From JAVBTR01 sp031556065 (GTDB lineage Bacteria; Bacillota; Clostridia; Christensenellales; Aristaeellaceae): a DNA stretch of 20,926 nt. Within the stretch, counting starts at the first letter, position 1. Every line of letters begins with the position of its first letter. The stretch is from the NCBI GenBank assembly GCA_031556065.1, contig JAVBTR010000100.1, positions 1-20,926 on the forward strand. Reading direction: 5' to 3'. The notes beneath the pieces are model-generated. The model saw only the letters and a list, made by a program, of their open reading frames with translations, searched no databases and had not been told where the DNA came from. This document shows, piece by piece, positions 14,641-20,926 of this stretch. Position numbers and translations under genes: made by a program.

Positions 14641-14667
14641 TAACCCCGACGACTTATGTCAAGGTTT
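14641..14667. promoter_or_regulatory. Second copy of the candidate WYL operator
   Basis: TAACCCCGACG-ACTTA-TGTCAAGGTTT. The right half-site is identical (11 of 11) to one half of the operator at 15591-15617 and the spacer is again five bases; the left half-site is degenerate (7 of 11). It overlaps the stop codon of the WYL gene and lies 48 bases before the QueG-like start. On the minus strand it contains TTGACA, and TATACT follows 22 bases later. Confidence 0.5.
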
Positions 14668-15555
14668 ATTGCTTTCGTATATTTCCTTTGCCGCCTGGGC
14701 GACCGCTTCCTTCAGTTCCTTGGGCGATACAATCTCCACCTGCATGCCAAAGGAGAGGATGAATCCCACGACCCGTGCATCCAGTGGCATTTCGGCTTTC
14801 GCAATCAGGTCGCCATTTTCCAAAACGGTAATGAAGCTTGTATCAAACTCGTCATATACGCGATAAGCCATTTCCTTTTTAAACCGCAATACCACCTGGC
14901 CGCAGGTTTGGGGCGATGTATCTTCGCCCTCTGCGTAAGCAATGGGCGCAAAAGTATCTTCAAGCATCTGAACATCTAGCATACGGGTCAACCGAAAAAC
15001 GCGGAAGTCGTTTTTATCTATACAGTAGGCCTTCAAGTACCAAGCGGTGGACTTAAAGAGCAGCTTTAGGGGCTTTACGGTTCGCAGCGTAAGCTCCTGG
15101 GATGCCCCGGCGTAGGAAAACCTCAAAACCCGCCTATGGACGATGGCAGATTTGAGCATGGCAAATTTCTTGTTGTCATTCTCCTTTTGCCCCCACCTTG
15201 CTAAATCAATCTCGATCCAGCTGTCACTGGGCACATTGAAGATGGCGGACAGCTTATGAAGCGTGCTATTTTCCTTATCTCCGTGGAGCACGGCCAGATT
15301 GTTAAGCGCAGTCAATATCTCCTGCTTTTCCTGCTGTGAAAACATCGCTTTATTCAGCACAAAGTCGTTGACTAAATGAATGCCGCCATTGCGCCCTGTC
15401 TCTGCATAGATGGGGATTCCCGCGCCGCTTAGCGCGTCCATATCCCGGTAGATGGTCCTGACGGATACTTCAAACCTTTGCGCCAGCTCCGGGGCTGTTG
15501 CCCGGCCTTTATCCAGCACGTAATAGAGGATCTTAAACAAACGGCTATCCTGCAC
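14659..15555 (-). CDS. YafY-type HTH_11/WYL transcriptional regulator
   Basis: 298 residues. N-terminal winged helix (LFKILYYVLDKGRATAPELA, then VSVRTIYRDMDALSGAGIPI), a linker with a YAETGRNGGIHL wing, then a WYL domain (LRFSYAG, LKLLFKSTAWYLKAYC, FRVFRLTRM) and a C-terminal WCX-like part. Such regulators sense ligands or nucleic acid and can repress or activate. Start at GTG 15555, five bases after GGGAGGGG; the ATG at 15570 overlaps that site and the predicted transcript start. A promoter and operator lie directly upstream, with a second operator at the end of the gene. Confidence 0.9.
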   Translation of the reverse strand: MQDSRLFKILYYVLDKGRATAPELAQRFEVSVRTIYRDMDALSGAGIPIYAETGRNGGIHLVNDFVLNKAMFSQQEKQEILTALNNLAVLHGDKENSTLHKLSAIFNVPSDSWIEIDLARWGQKENDNKKFAMLKSAIVHRRVLRFSYAGASQELTLRTVKPLKLLFKSTAWYLKAYCIDKNDFRVFRLTRMLDVQMLEDTFAPIAYAEGEDTSPQTCGQVVLRFKKEMAYRVYDEFDTSFITVLENGDLIAKAEMPLDARVVGFILSFGMQVEIVSPKELKEAVAQAAKEIYESNKP

Positions 15556-15573
15556 CTGATCCCCTCCCATCTC

Positions 15574-15602
15574 ATTTAATCATAATCCACAAACCTTGAC
15601 AA
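15574..15602 (-). promoter_or_regulatory. Promoter of the WYL regulator gene
   Basis: Minus strand TTGTCA (15597-15602), 17-base spacer, TTAAAT (15574-15579) with TGA before it (extended -10). The -35 element lies inside the inverted repeat 15591-15617, so a protein bound there would compete with polymerase: expected negative autoregulation. Confidence 0.5.
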
Positions 15603-15617
15603 CCCATGTCATGGTTT
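15591..15617. promoter_or_regulatory. Candidate WYL-regulator operator (27-bp inverted repeat)
   Basis: AAACCTTGACA-ACCCA-TGTCATGGTTT: 11-base arms, 10 of 11 positions complementary, 5-base centre. It lies between the divergent WYL gene and alkD, overlaps the WYL -35 box, and is centred about 68 bases upstream of the predicted alkD transcription start, a position compatible with activation of alkD. Confidence 0.6.
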
Positions 15618-15636
15618 ATAAAGCTTAGCATAGGCA

Positions 15637-15665
15637 TTGTTGCGCTTGCGGGCTTGTGCTACAAT
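15637..15665 (+). promoter_or_regulatory. Promoter of the AlkD-like gene
   Basis: TTGTTG (15637-15642), 17-base spacer, TACAAT (15660-15665) with TGC before it (extended -10). Transcription would start near 15672, about 24 bases before the ATG at 15696. Confidence 0.6.
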
Positions 15666-15695
15666 AGGGTCATAAAACAATTTGGAGCGTGGGCT

Positions 15696-16331
15696 ATGAT
15701 TGCAAAATATATAAAGCACCTATCCGCCATCATTCCAGACAAGGATAGCCTGAAACTTGTACGGAACGAAGCAGCGACCTTTTATAAGACCCATACCTTT
15801 GCCCAGTGTCACGAAGCGATTACGCCCCTCTATGCCTCCGACAACTTTCAAATACAGGAGGTGGGTGTGTTTCTGTGCGGGTACATCGGAAAGGAATACC
15901 CTGACGCCATCGACTTTTTGCATGATGTTGTTAGCCAGCATGAAAGCTGGAAGGTGCAGGAGGTTCTTGCAATAGCCTTCGATCTGCACTGCAAAACCAT
16001 CGGCTATGAAAAGGCGCTTCCTCTTATCCAGCAATGGCTTTCCGATGATGCTGCCAATGTTCGCCGCGCTGCTTCTGAGGGGCTTCGGATTTGGACGAGC
16101 CGCCCCTACTTTAAAGCGCATCCGCAGGTGGCTATCCGTCTTTTAGCTGCGAACAAAGCAGATGAAAGCGCGTATGTCCGAAAATCCGTAGGTAACGCCA
16201 TCAGGGACATCAGCAAGAAGCATGAAGCGCTTGTCCGCGCCGAATTGGATTGCTGGGGTCTAAGCTGCCCGAAAACCTTGCAGACCCATCGGTTGGCAAG
16301 GGCGTGGATTGAAAAGCAGATAAGCATTTAG
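15696..16331 (+). CDS. AlkD-type DNA alkylation repair protein (HEAT-like repeats)
   Basis: 211 residues built of short helical repeats: YASDNFQIQEVGVFLCGYIG, SWKVQEVLAIAFDLHC, DDAANVRRAASEGLRIW and SAYVRKSVGNAIRDISKKH. This is the pattern of AlkC/AlkD DNA glycosylases, which remove alkylated bases without flipping them. Somewhat shorter than typical AlkD (about 230). Start at ATG 15696, eight bases after GGAG; the frame is open further upstream to 15606 but that runs through the promoter. Divergent from the WYL regulator with a shared operator. Its stop directly abuts the stop of the convergent AraC gene. Confidence 0.85.
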   Translation: MIAKYIKHLSAIIPDKDSLKLVRNEAATFYKTHTFAQCHEAITPLYASDNFQIQEVGVFLCGYIGKEYPDAIDFLHDVVSQHESWKVQEVLAIAFDLHCKTIGYEKALPLIQQWLSDDAANVRRAASEGLRIWTSRPYFKAHPQVAIRLLAANKADESAYVRKSVGNAIRDISKKHEALVRAELDCWGLSCPKTLQTHRLARAWIEKQISI

Positions 16332-17213
16332 TTAGCGAATCGGGAAAAATATATCCGTTTCCGACTTCTCATTATCTTCGCCCTGAAAGCGATCAGTAAA
16401 CCGCTCAATATCGTCGCCGTCGGCCAGTTCCACCCTGTTGTACGGTATCCACGTTCCCCAAATATACCGATAGGCATCAATCAAGGAAACGACTGAGCCA
16501 GCGTGAATAAAGTGCGCGTATTTGCCGCCCGCAAAGTCTTTTGAGACCATCCCATGCGGCAGATGCAATAGGCTTTTAACTTCAACGCCAATAAACGCAG
16601 TTGTCAAAACCTGCGTGTCCAGGGTGTCATATGTACAATGATCATGTGCTTCATAAAAGCAGTAGCGGCGGTCGGACTGTGCAGCGTTCGGTATTTCGCC
16701 CATTCGACCTGCAAAACTTCGCCATTTCTCCGCCGTGAGGTTTATTCCAGAGCTGATAGGGCTAATCGGAAATCGCATACCCACAAGAAGCATATGAGGC
16801 AACGTGACAATTTCCGGTTCCAGTGATATGCCCTGCCGTCGTTTAAGCGCAAGTGCATCAAGTGGGTTCTTGCGTCCAAGTAAGGTATCAATGCCATTTT
16901 TACGGTACTGCGAAGGGGTAACGTAGAACATCCGCTTGAACGCACGACCAAACGCTTCGTGGGATTCAAATCGAAGCATCATTGCAATATCAATGATACG
17001 CTTATCTGTGTAGAGCAGGTATTCCGCCGCTTTGGATAATCTCCGTGAGCGAACATAGCCGCCGATGCTTTCACCCACAACCATCTCGAACATGCGCCCG
17101 AAATGGGAATAGGAGTAGGCCGCCGAACCTGCAACCGCCGCAACTGTAATGTTGTTTTCTAAATTAGTTTCAATATAATCAATGGCTTTTTCGATATGCT
17201 TTAGGTTATCCAT
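16332..17213 (-). CDS. AraC-family regulator with C-terminal GyrI-like effector domain
   Basis: 293 residues. Two helix-turn-helix units in residues about 5-105 (ITVAAVAGSAAYSYSHFGRM and IIDIAMMLRFESHEAFGRAF, ending FYVTPSQYRKNG). Residues about 135-293 form a GyrI-like ligand-binding domain, from LVGMRFPISP to the closing DIFFPIR. Rob/BmrR-type proteins with this domain respond to hydrophobic drugs. Start at ATG 17213, nine bases after GGAG. 24 bases downstream of the C45 hydrolase gene, so probably cotranscribed. No terminator separates it from alkD. Confidence 0.9.
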   Translation of the reverse strand: MDNLKHIEKAIDYIETNLENNITVAAVAGSAAYSYSHFGRMFEMVVGESIGGYVRSRRLSKAAEYLLYTDKRIIDIAMMLRFESHEAFGRAFKRMFYVTPSQYRKNGIDTLLGRKNPLDALALKRRQGISLEPEIVTLPHMLLVGMRFPISPISSGINLTAEKWRSFAGRMGEIPNAAQSDRRYCFYEAHDHCTYDTLDTQVLTTAFIGVEVKSLLHLPHGMVSKDFAGGKYAHFIHAGSVVSLIDAYRYIWGTWIPYNRVELADGDDIERFTDRFQGEDNEKSETDIFFPIR

Positions 17214-17237
17214 GACGACCCACTCCTTTCTGTTTTC

Positions 17238-18356
17238 TTACTTACATTCTACCATGGTATAGAAGCTGGCAGGGGCATCCTCATAGGGCAGCACAGCTTC
17301 AAACGCTCTATCCTTGCATGTATCAGCCAGGGAAAATGTTCTCCACGGGTTGTTCTGCGGGGAACCAAACACAATCTCTAACGTTTTATGCTGAACGTCG
17401 AAAATGACAGCATGGAGTAAACCGAAAAAGCCTTCATAATAATGACAGCAGAGACCATCGGGGTACTTGGTGGAAATCAGCTTTCGGAAGGTCTCTTTTG
17501 AGGTCTTCTCGTTTTGATCAAATGTCTGCTCAATCAAACTGCGCCGTATCAGTGAGCTTTCAATCTTCATTTTTTCAAGCCCTTCCAGTTCTGGCAAAAC
17601 TGTATGATTGGTCGCGCTCAAATGCGTTTGAGCATCTCCGGGCGTAAGCACCTTGTGCGCCTTTTGCCCATTCAGGCACTGGAACAAAGCAATCTCTCCA
17701 CTCGCATCTGCCATCATCAAGTTCAGATTGAAGCCGATGGGCATTGCCGCTAAGCTATTCAAGGCTTCACCAATATCTCGGCAGTTTTCCAAAAGACTGC
17801 GAATCACCGTCCAAAACAGCAGGCCGCTAACACCTGCTTTGGCAGCCCCCTCAAAGTTGCCCACCGGGATTCCGTTGCAAGACTGACAGATTGCAAGGCC
17901 ATGCTCGTTCATCCCGTTTGTACGACCAAAGGTGTTACCAAGTGTGCTGATGTGGGTGTACTTCCCGTCCACCTTTGTGGAAGTGAGGCACAAATCCTCC
18001 AGCTGGTCGGAAAAATCATACGTACAGGCCAGCAAGCTGTGATCCTCTACGTTCTTCTCCGCCAAGGATGCCATTAGGCTGCATCCATGCTCTACATAGC
18101 TCATGGCGTAGTACAGCACCTGTGAGGGTTTTACACCAAGCCGATCAGCAAACCCATGAATTTCCTCATTTATCCCGGGGGCATATTCATCCAGCAGCTT
18201 TGAGAGGGTGTCCAGCTTATGCTCAGGATAAACTCCGGGTGGGAGCAATAGCCTGTCCAGCATTCCGGGACGGGTCTGCATCCAACTGGCCAATGCCACA
18301 CCAATCTCATAATTTGTTCCGGTTAGATTACGATAGTACGCTTTTGTTTGTTTCAT
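17238..18356 (-). CDS. C45-family autoproteolytic acyltransferase/hydrolase
   Basis: 372 residues, Ntn-hydrolase of peptidase family C45 (penicillin acyl-CoA:6-APA acyltransferase-like). The likely autocleavage site is EHGCSLM, making Cys92 the nucleophile. Downstream GNTFGRTNGMNEHGLAICQS (residues about 136-155), then ATNHTV and the late NNPW motif fit the family. Members cleave amide bonds or transfer acyl groups; bacterial substrates are mostly unknown. Start at ATG 18356 after AGGAG. Precedes the AraC/GyrI gene in the same direction, which suggests that regulator may respond to a compound handled by this enzyme. Confidence 0.88.
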   Translation of the reverse strand: MKQTKAYYRNLTGTNYEIGVALASWMQTRPGMLDRLLLPPGVYPEHKLDTLSKLLDEYAPGINEEIHGFADRLGVKPSQVLYYAMSYVEHGCSLMASLAEKNVEDHSLLACTYDFSDQLEDLCLTSTKVDGKYTHISTLGNTFGRTNGMNEHGLAICQSCNGIPVGNFEGAAKAGVSGLLFWTVIRSLLENCRDIGEALNSLAAMPIGFNLNLMMADASGEIALFQCLNGQKAHKVLTPGDAQTHLSATNHTVLPELEGLEKMKIESSLIRRSLIEQTFDQNEKTSKETFRKLISTKYPDGLCCHYYEGFFGLLHAVIFDVQHKTLEIVFGSPQNNPWRTFSLADTCKDRAFEAVLPYEDAPASFYTMVECK

Positions 18357-18475
18357 CCATATCAGCTCCTAATCATTATTGGGTACAGTTTTAGTATATC
18401 TGTAGCCGGATGACCGGGCTTGATATTTTCTACTGTCGTTTTTCTTGCCTTATTATTGAAACTTGATCTGCTCTT

Positions 18476-19012
18476 TTAAAGAAGCGCCCGTTCCGGACTA
18501 TCCTTAATCATATCCCAATGCCTTTTCGCAAATGAGTTTGCCATTTCATTGCCGCAGGCCGGACAACCCTCTGCATAGACTGAATTGTATGCACCGCACT
18601 TTTGACAGGCAAAATCCTTGTGCATTGCTTCATCCCACGCTATAACGGAATGCCCCTTGGCAAAATCTAAAGAGGCAAGTACTTCTGCCCGATGGGGCAG
18701 GGAGTTTTTAAAATCTAACAGCCTTTCACAGGGATATGCATCACATTCGCTGCACCAGCTCAGCTCTTTTTCGCGGATACACCTTTTGATTTCGCATTTT
18801 GTGCAGTAGGGGCTGGTTTTTTCTGAGCGACAGCCCTCGCAGTACATCTCGTCCGGGGTCATTCCTGCCTTTTTGGCTCTTTGCGCTAGCGCCTGTCCGC
18901 CTATGCTACTTGCAATGTATACTGAACAGGCTTTGCAGGCAAGGCCGCAGTAGCCCGCCGTCAACAGCACTTTTTCCGACTGTTCTATAGGGATTAAACT
19001 GCTTTCATCCAT
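18476..19012 (-). CDS. DUF3795 domain protein, second copy
   Basis: 178 residues. After a short lead, TAGYCGLACKACSVYIAS opens a DUF3795-type domain with further C-x2-C groups (YCEGCRSEK, YCTKCEIKRC, WCSECDAYPC). A second zinc-ribbon-like cluster, FACQKCGAYNSVYAEGCPAC, lies near the C-terminus and is not present in the shorter DUF3795 protein at 4702-5076. Start at ATG 19012, with AGGAG nine to ten bases upstream. The stretch just before it contains the 3' remnant of an acetyltransferase gene. Function unknown; metal binding is likely. Confidence 0.85.
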   Translation of the reverse strand: MDESSLIPIEQSEKVLLTAGYCGLACKACSVYIASSIGGQALAQRAKKAGMTPDEMYCEGCRSEKTSPYCTKCEIKRCIREKELSWCSECDAYPCERLLDFKNSLPHRAEVLASLDFAKGHSVIAWDEAMHKDFACQKCGAYNSVYAEGCPACGNEMANSFAKRHWDMIKDSPERALL

Positions 19013-19043
19013 GGTACTTCTCTCCTGTTGCAAGCAATTTACC

Positions 19044-19090
19044 GCCTCAAAGCGTTTTGTAAAAATAGTCGTTGTATTTGTCAAACACAT
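19044..19090. repeat. 47-bp direct repeat, copy A (see 20479-20525)
   Basis: 43 of 47 positions match the segment 20479-20525 in the same orientation with no gaps. Copy B is the last 14 codons of the acetyltransferase at the right edge plus three bases after its stop. Here the matching bases are no longer part of a gene. Confidence 0.85.
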
Positions 19091-19107
19091 CTTGCGCTTT
19101 TTTGCAT
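19047..19107 (-). pseudogene. Deletion remnant of an acetyltransferase gene
   Basis: One frame ends VFDKYNDYFYKTL and stop, against VFDKYNDYFCKTL and stop in the intact gene at 20482. Fifteen bases upstream stands ATG (19107) with GGAG nine bases before it, a normal-looking gene start, which now reads only eight codons. The simplest reading is that a paralogous gene lost its middle and kept its start signal and last codons. Confidence 0.5.
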
Positions 19108-19173
19108 GAATCTCTTCTCCTGTTTTTATTCCTGTTTTCTCCCTTGTCAGTCAATTCCGAACAGTCGAGCAGT

Positions 19174-19227
19174 TCAACTCCCCGACTTACAGGAATTTGA
19201 CAACGGCACATTATGTTTGTGCTGCAT
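19174..19227 (-). other. Possible 17-residue ORF directly after a GNAT gene
   Basis: ATG at 19227, two bases after the stop of the GNAT gene, preceded by AAGGA at six bases. Reads MQHKHNVPLSNSCKSGS and stop. Could be a micro-gene or the tail of a decayed gene. Together with the remnant at 19047-19107 it fills the 217-base gap before the DUF3795 gene. Confidence 0.25.
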
Positions 19228-19229
19228 TG

Positions 19230-19736
19230 CTAATCCTTAACAAGTGCATACATTTTCATATCGATTACGCAACCGTTTTTAATAGCATTCTTTCTTAAAG
19301 TCCCCTCATACTTAAAACCTGCTTTTTCAAGCGCTCGACATGAAGCAGAATTAAACTCGTATGGGTCAGCATATATTCTGATGATATCAGTGTTTTCAAA
19401 TATATAGTCGCTCGCCTGCCTTATAGCTTCAGTTGCAATTCCTCTGCCCCAATATCCTTCAGCTATATAGTATCCCATTTCTGCGGTAAGGCGATGGACA
19501 TTTTCTCCACGAAAAACACCGATACTGCCAATTGTAATATCATCTGCCGTTATCGCCCACGCAAAGGTTTTATTTTTATCTGCGGCAATCATATTTGATA
19601 TAAAATCGTTAGCGTCAGATTCAGTATAGGGGAAAGGTATACCATCTCTTAAATTATCTAGTACCTTTTTGTTATTTAATGCCCTTGCAAGTGCTTTGGC
19701 ATCTTCACTTTTCCAACTGCGAATTTTAATATCCAT
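19230..19736 (-). CDS. RimJ/RimL-type GNAT acetyltransferase
   Basis: 168 residues. Starts MDIKIRSWKSEDAKALARAL; acetyl-CoA site around MGYYIAEGYWGRGIATEAI; C-terminal NSASCRALEKAGFKYEGTLR is typical of the RimJ/RimL-like branch. Substrate unknown (N-terminal amines or small molecules). Start at ATG 19736, five to six bases after GGAGGT; the frame's earlier start at 19778 lies upstream of that site. Confidence 0.9.
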   Translation of the reverse strand: MDIKIRSWKSEDAKALARALNNKKVLDNLRDGIPFPYTESDANDFISNMIAADKNKTFAWAITADDITIGSIGVFRGENVHRLTAEMGYYIAEGYWGRGIATEAIRQASDYIFENTDIIRIYADPYEFNSASCRALEKAGFKYEGTLRKNAIKNGCVIDMKMYALVKD

Positions 19737-19801
19737 AGAAACCTCCAAATCCCGTGGTATATATTTTTCAATGCACAATCAATCGTCAAATTCAAATTTA
19801 G

Positions 19802-20422
19802 TCAAGCTTGCAATTTGTAAATCGCATCCTGTAATCGCTCCAAAAATTCCCCCGCATGAGCACCATCCATCTGTGTGTGGTGGAACTGAAAAGATATTGA
19901 AAGTGTGGTTTTGAAAAACTTCTTTTTATATCTACCCCAAATAATAAACGGATTGTTATAAATACCGCTGTTCATGCCAACGGCTCCGTCAATTTCCACA
20001 TTTGTGATAGCAGACGTGCCAATTACCATGCTATCCACCAAATCATGGTTAGTACATGTTTCTGCTACTTGTTTTGTATATTTTAGATAGTCCTGATTAA
20101 ACACGGTCAACCGCTCATCAAAAAGAATATCACAGGAACTAACTTCACCTTCACCATTCTTAACGATAGTGTTTACTGCTATGGTGTCGTACTGTACCAG
20201 CTTATCACCCACGGGAAGCAAGTAAAAAACATCCTGTGCAGCCGCCGCCTTACCAATGCAATAGTCAAGCAACATATTAAACTTAAGTTTTTTCTTCTTG
20301 CTTATCCTCACGAGCTGCGTGACATCTAGCGTCTTAAAAAACGTCACCATCGGATTTGGGGCATTCATCCAAAGCTCAAATGCCGCTGCTCTTTTTGTTT
20401 GGCTTGGATCTATTCCTCTCAT
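19802..20422 (-). CDS. CatA-like O-acetyltransferase (chloramphenicol acetyltransferase fold)
   Basis: 206 residues. The active-site motif HHTQMDGAHAGEFL (His182, Asp186) corresponds to HHAVxDGxHxxxF of chloramphenicol acetyltransferases, and ends with the usual LERLQDAI helix. VTFFKTLDVTQLVRISKKKK, then LKFNMLLDYCIGKA matches the N-terminal half. Residues around the acceptor pocket differ from classical Cat, so the substrate is probably not chloramphenicol. Start at ATG 20422, six bases after GGAGG; upstream ATGs at 20434 and 20497 lie at or before that site. Set between two GNAT genes. Confidence 0.85.
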   Translation of the reverse strand: MRGIDPSQTKRAAAFELWMNAPNPMVTFFKTLDVTQLVRISKKKKLKFNMLLDYCIGKAAAAQDVFYLLPVGDKLVQYDTIAVNTIVKNGEGEVSSCDILFDERLTVFNQDYLKYTKQVAETCTNHDLVDSMVIGTSAITNVEIDGAVGMNSGIYNNPFIIWGRYKKKFFKTTLSISFQFHHTQMDGAHAGEFLERLQDAIYKLQA

Positions 20423-20478
20423 CTGTTCCTCCATAAAATGTGATTTGTTAAAGCTGGTCGTAAGGGGTCTACTAATCT

Positions 20479-20525
20479 GCCTCAAAGTGTTTTGCAAAAA
20501 TAATCGTTGTATTTATCAAACACAT
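20479..20525. repeat. 47-bp direct repeat, copy B (see 19044-19090)
   Basis: Last codons and stop of the acetyltransferase gene at the right edge; four mismatches to copy A, of which one changes an amino acid (Cys to Tyr). Confidence 0.85.
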
Positions 20526-20926
20526 ATCCATTGGCTAAAAGAACATGATTGGAGGCGTGATTGTCCTTATCCGGTTGTACAATAATCTGGTTTGCTCGCC
20601 CTAGTTGCTTTACCGTTTCGGTTAAAAGGGCGATAATAGCTTTACCGTATCCTTTTCCCAAATAGGCCTCATTGCCAATCAAATAGTCTATGCTGTATGT
20701 GCCTCTTTCGGTGACTTCATACCAGTCTTCCATAACATTGGCATCAAAGCAATCGTAATACTGGCAAAAGCCAATAGGCGTTTCCCCATCCATCACGATA
20801 AAATGATGTATCCACGCGAATTGATCATTCCGCGCTCTTATTTCTTCAAGCCAATCGTCAGCATCGTGATACCATTTTAAGATATATTCTTTTTGTAGCC
20901 ACTCTGTCATCAGGGGTATATCCGAA
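20482..20926 (-). CDS. AAC(6')-type GNAT acetyltransferase, 5' end outside the window
   Basis: The frame is open to the right edge: SDIPL precedes the first internal Met (20910), and DIPLMTEWLQKEYILKWY is the usual second block of AAC(6')-like acetyltransferases, so about 10-15 N-terminal residues are missing. Acetyl-CoA motif IGNEAYLGKGYGKAII, then QPDKDNHASNHVLLANGYVF. The family includes aminoglycoside 6'-N-acetyltransferases, but most chromosomal members have unknown substrates. Its last codons are duplicated at 19044-19090. Confidence 0.88.
   Translation of the reverse strand, partial: SDIPLMTEWLQKEYILKWYHDADDWLEEIRARNDQFAWIHHFIVMDGETPIGFCQYYDCFDANVMEDWYEVTERGTYSIDYLIGNEAYLGKGYGKAIIALLTETVKQLGRANQIIVQPDKDNHASNHVLLANGYVFDKYNDYFCKTL

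Noticed and set aside
18400..18420. GC-rich near-palindrome between the DUF3795 and C45 genes
   Set aside because: Short stem with a bulge and no following T-run; could equally be an operator near the C45 promoter, but there is no supporting -35/-10 pair.
19013..19090. Longer start for the second DUF3795 protein
   Set aside because: The extra 26 codons are the acetyltransferase 3' remnant read in another frame; AGGAG stands before the ATG at 19012.

Overview
The window reads as a chromosomal accessory region of a Bacillota bacterium, most likely a Clostridia/Eubacteriales member. This rests on strong AGGAGG-type ribosome binding sites before nearly every gene, several TTG/GTG starts, moderate GC, and families common in that class (DUF3795, DUF6273, Pr6Pr, C45 hydrolase, a conjugative-element sigma factor). 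Almost everything lies on the minus strand. Only two genes, at 3925-4212 and 15696-16331, are on the plus strand. No rRNA, tRNA or CRISPR array was seen, and no stretch longer than about 300 bases lacks a gene.

Layout. (1) 1-30 is the first codons of an IS256-type transposase running off the left edge, followed by its promoter and probable IS end and two tandem terminators. (2) 282-1511 is an AAA/DUF4143 ATPase with its own promoter. (3) 1650-4536 is a small mobile-element regulatory block: a conjugative-transposon-type sigma-like protein, a HTH_16-like protein, an Xre regulator, two related HTH proteins, a plus-strand small protein and a 23-codon ORF, ending in what looks like a scrap of phage tail-chaperone coding DNA. 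No integrase, excisionase or conjugation gene is present, so this is a remnant or an edge. (4) 4581-9507 is a string of small genes: DUF3795, two metallo-beta-lactamase-fold hydrolases, a Pr6Pr membrane protein, a SAP/DUF6434 protein, a BAAT-type hydrolase and a DUF6273 protein. (5) 9624-15555 holds a MATE exporter, a PPOX-fold flavoprotein, a cysteine hydrolase, an unknown 346-residue protein, a GNAT acetyltransferase, a 72-residue protein and a QueG-like double [4Fe-4S] protein, headed by a WYL regulator. (6) 15696-18356 has an AlkD-type DNA glycosylase, an AraC/GyrI regulator and a C45 autoproteolytic hydrolase. (7) 18476-20926 has a second DUF3795 protein, two GNATs (one cut by the right edge) and a CatA-like acetyltransferase.

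How the parts may work together. The clearest regulatory signal is a 27-bp inverted repeat between the WYL gene and alkD, with a second copy at the 3' end of the WYL gene just before the QueG-like operon. One half-site (TGTCAAGGTTT) is identical in both and both have a 5-nt spacer. This suggests one WYL regulator controlling itself, the divergent DNA-repair gene and the downstream operon. The right-hand part also shows gene turnover: a 47-bp near-copy of the 3' end of the right-edge acetyltransferase sits in front of the second DUF3795 gene, apparently the remains of a deleted paralogue.

Function calls come from reading protein motifs and from memory of families; no database search was run.
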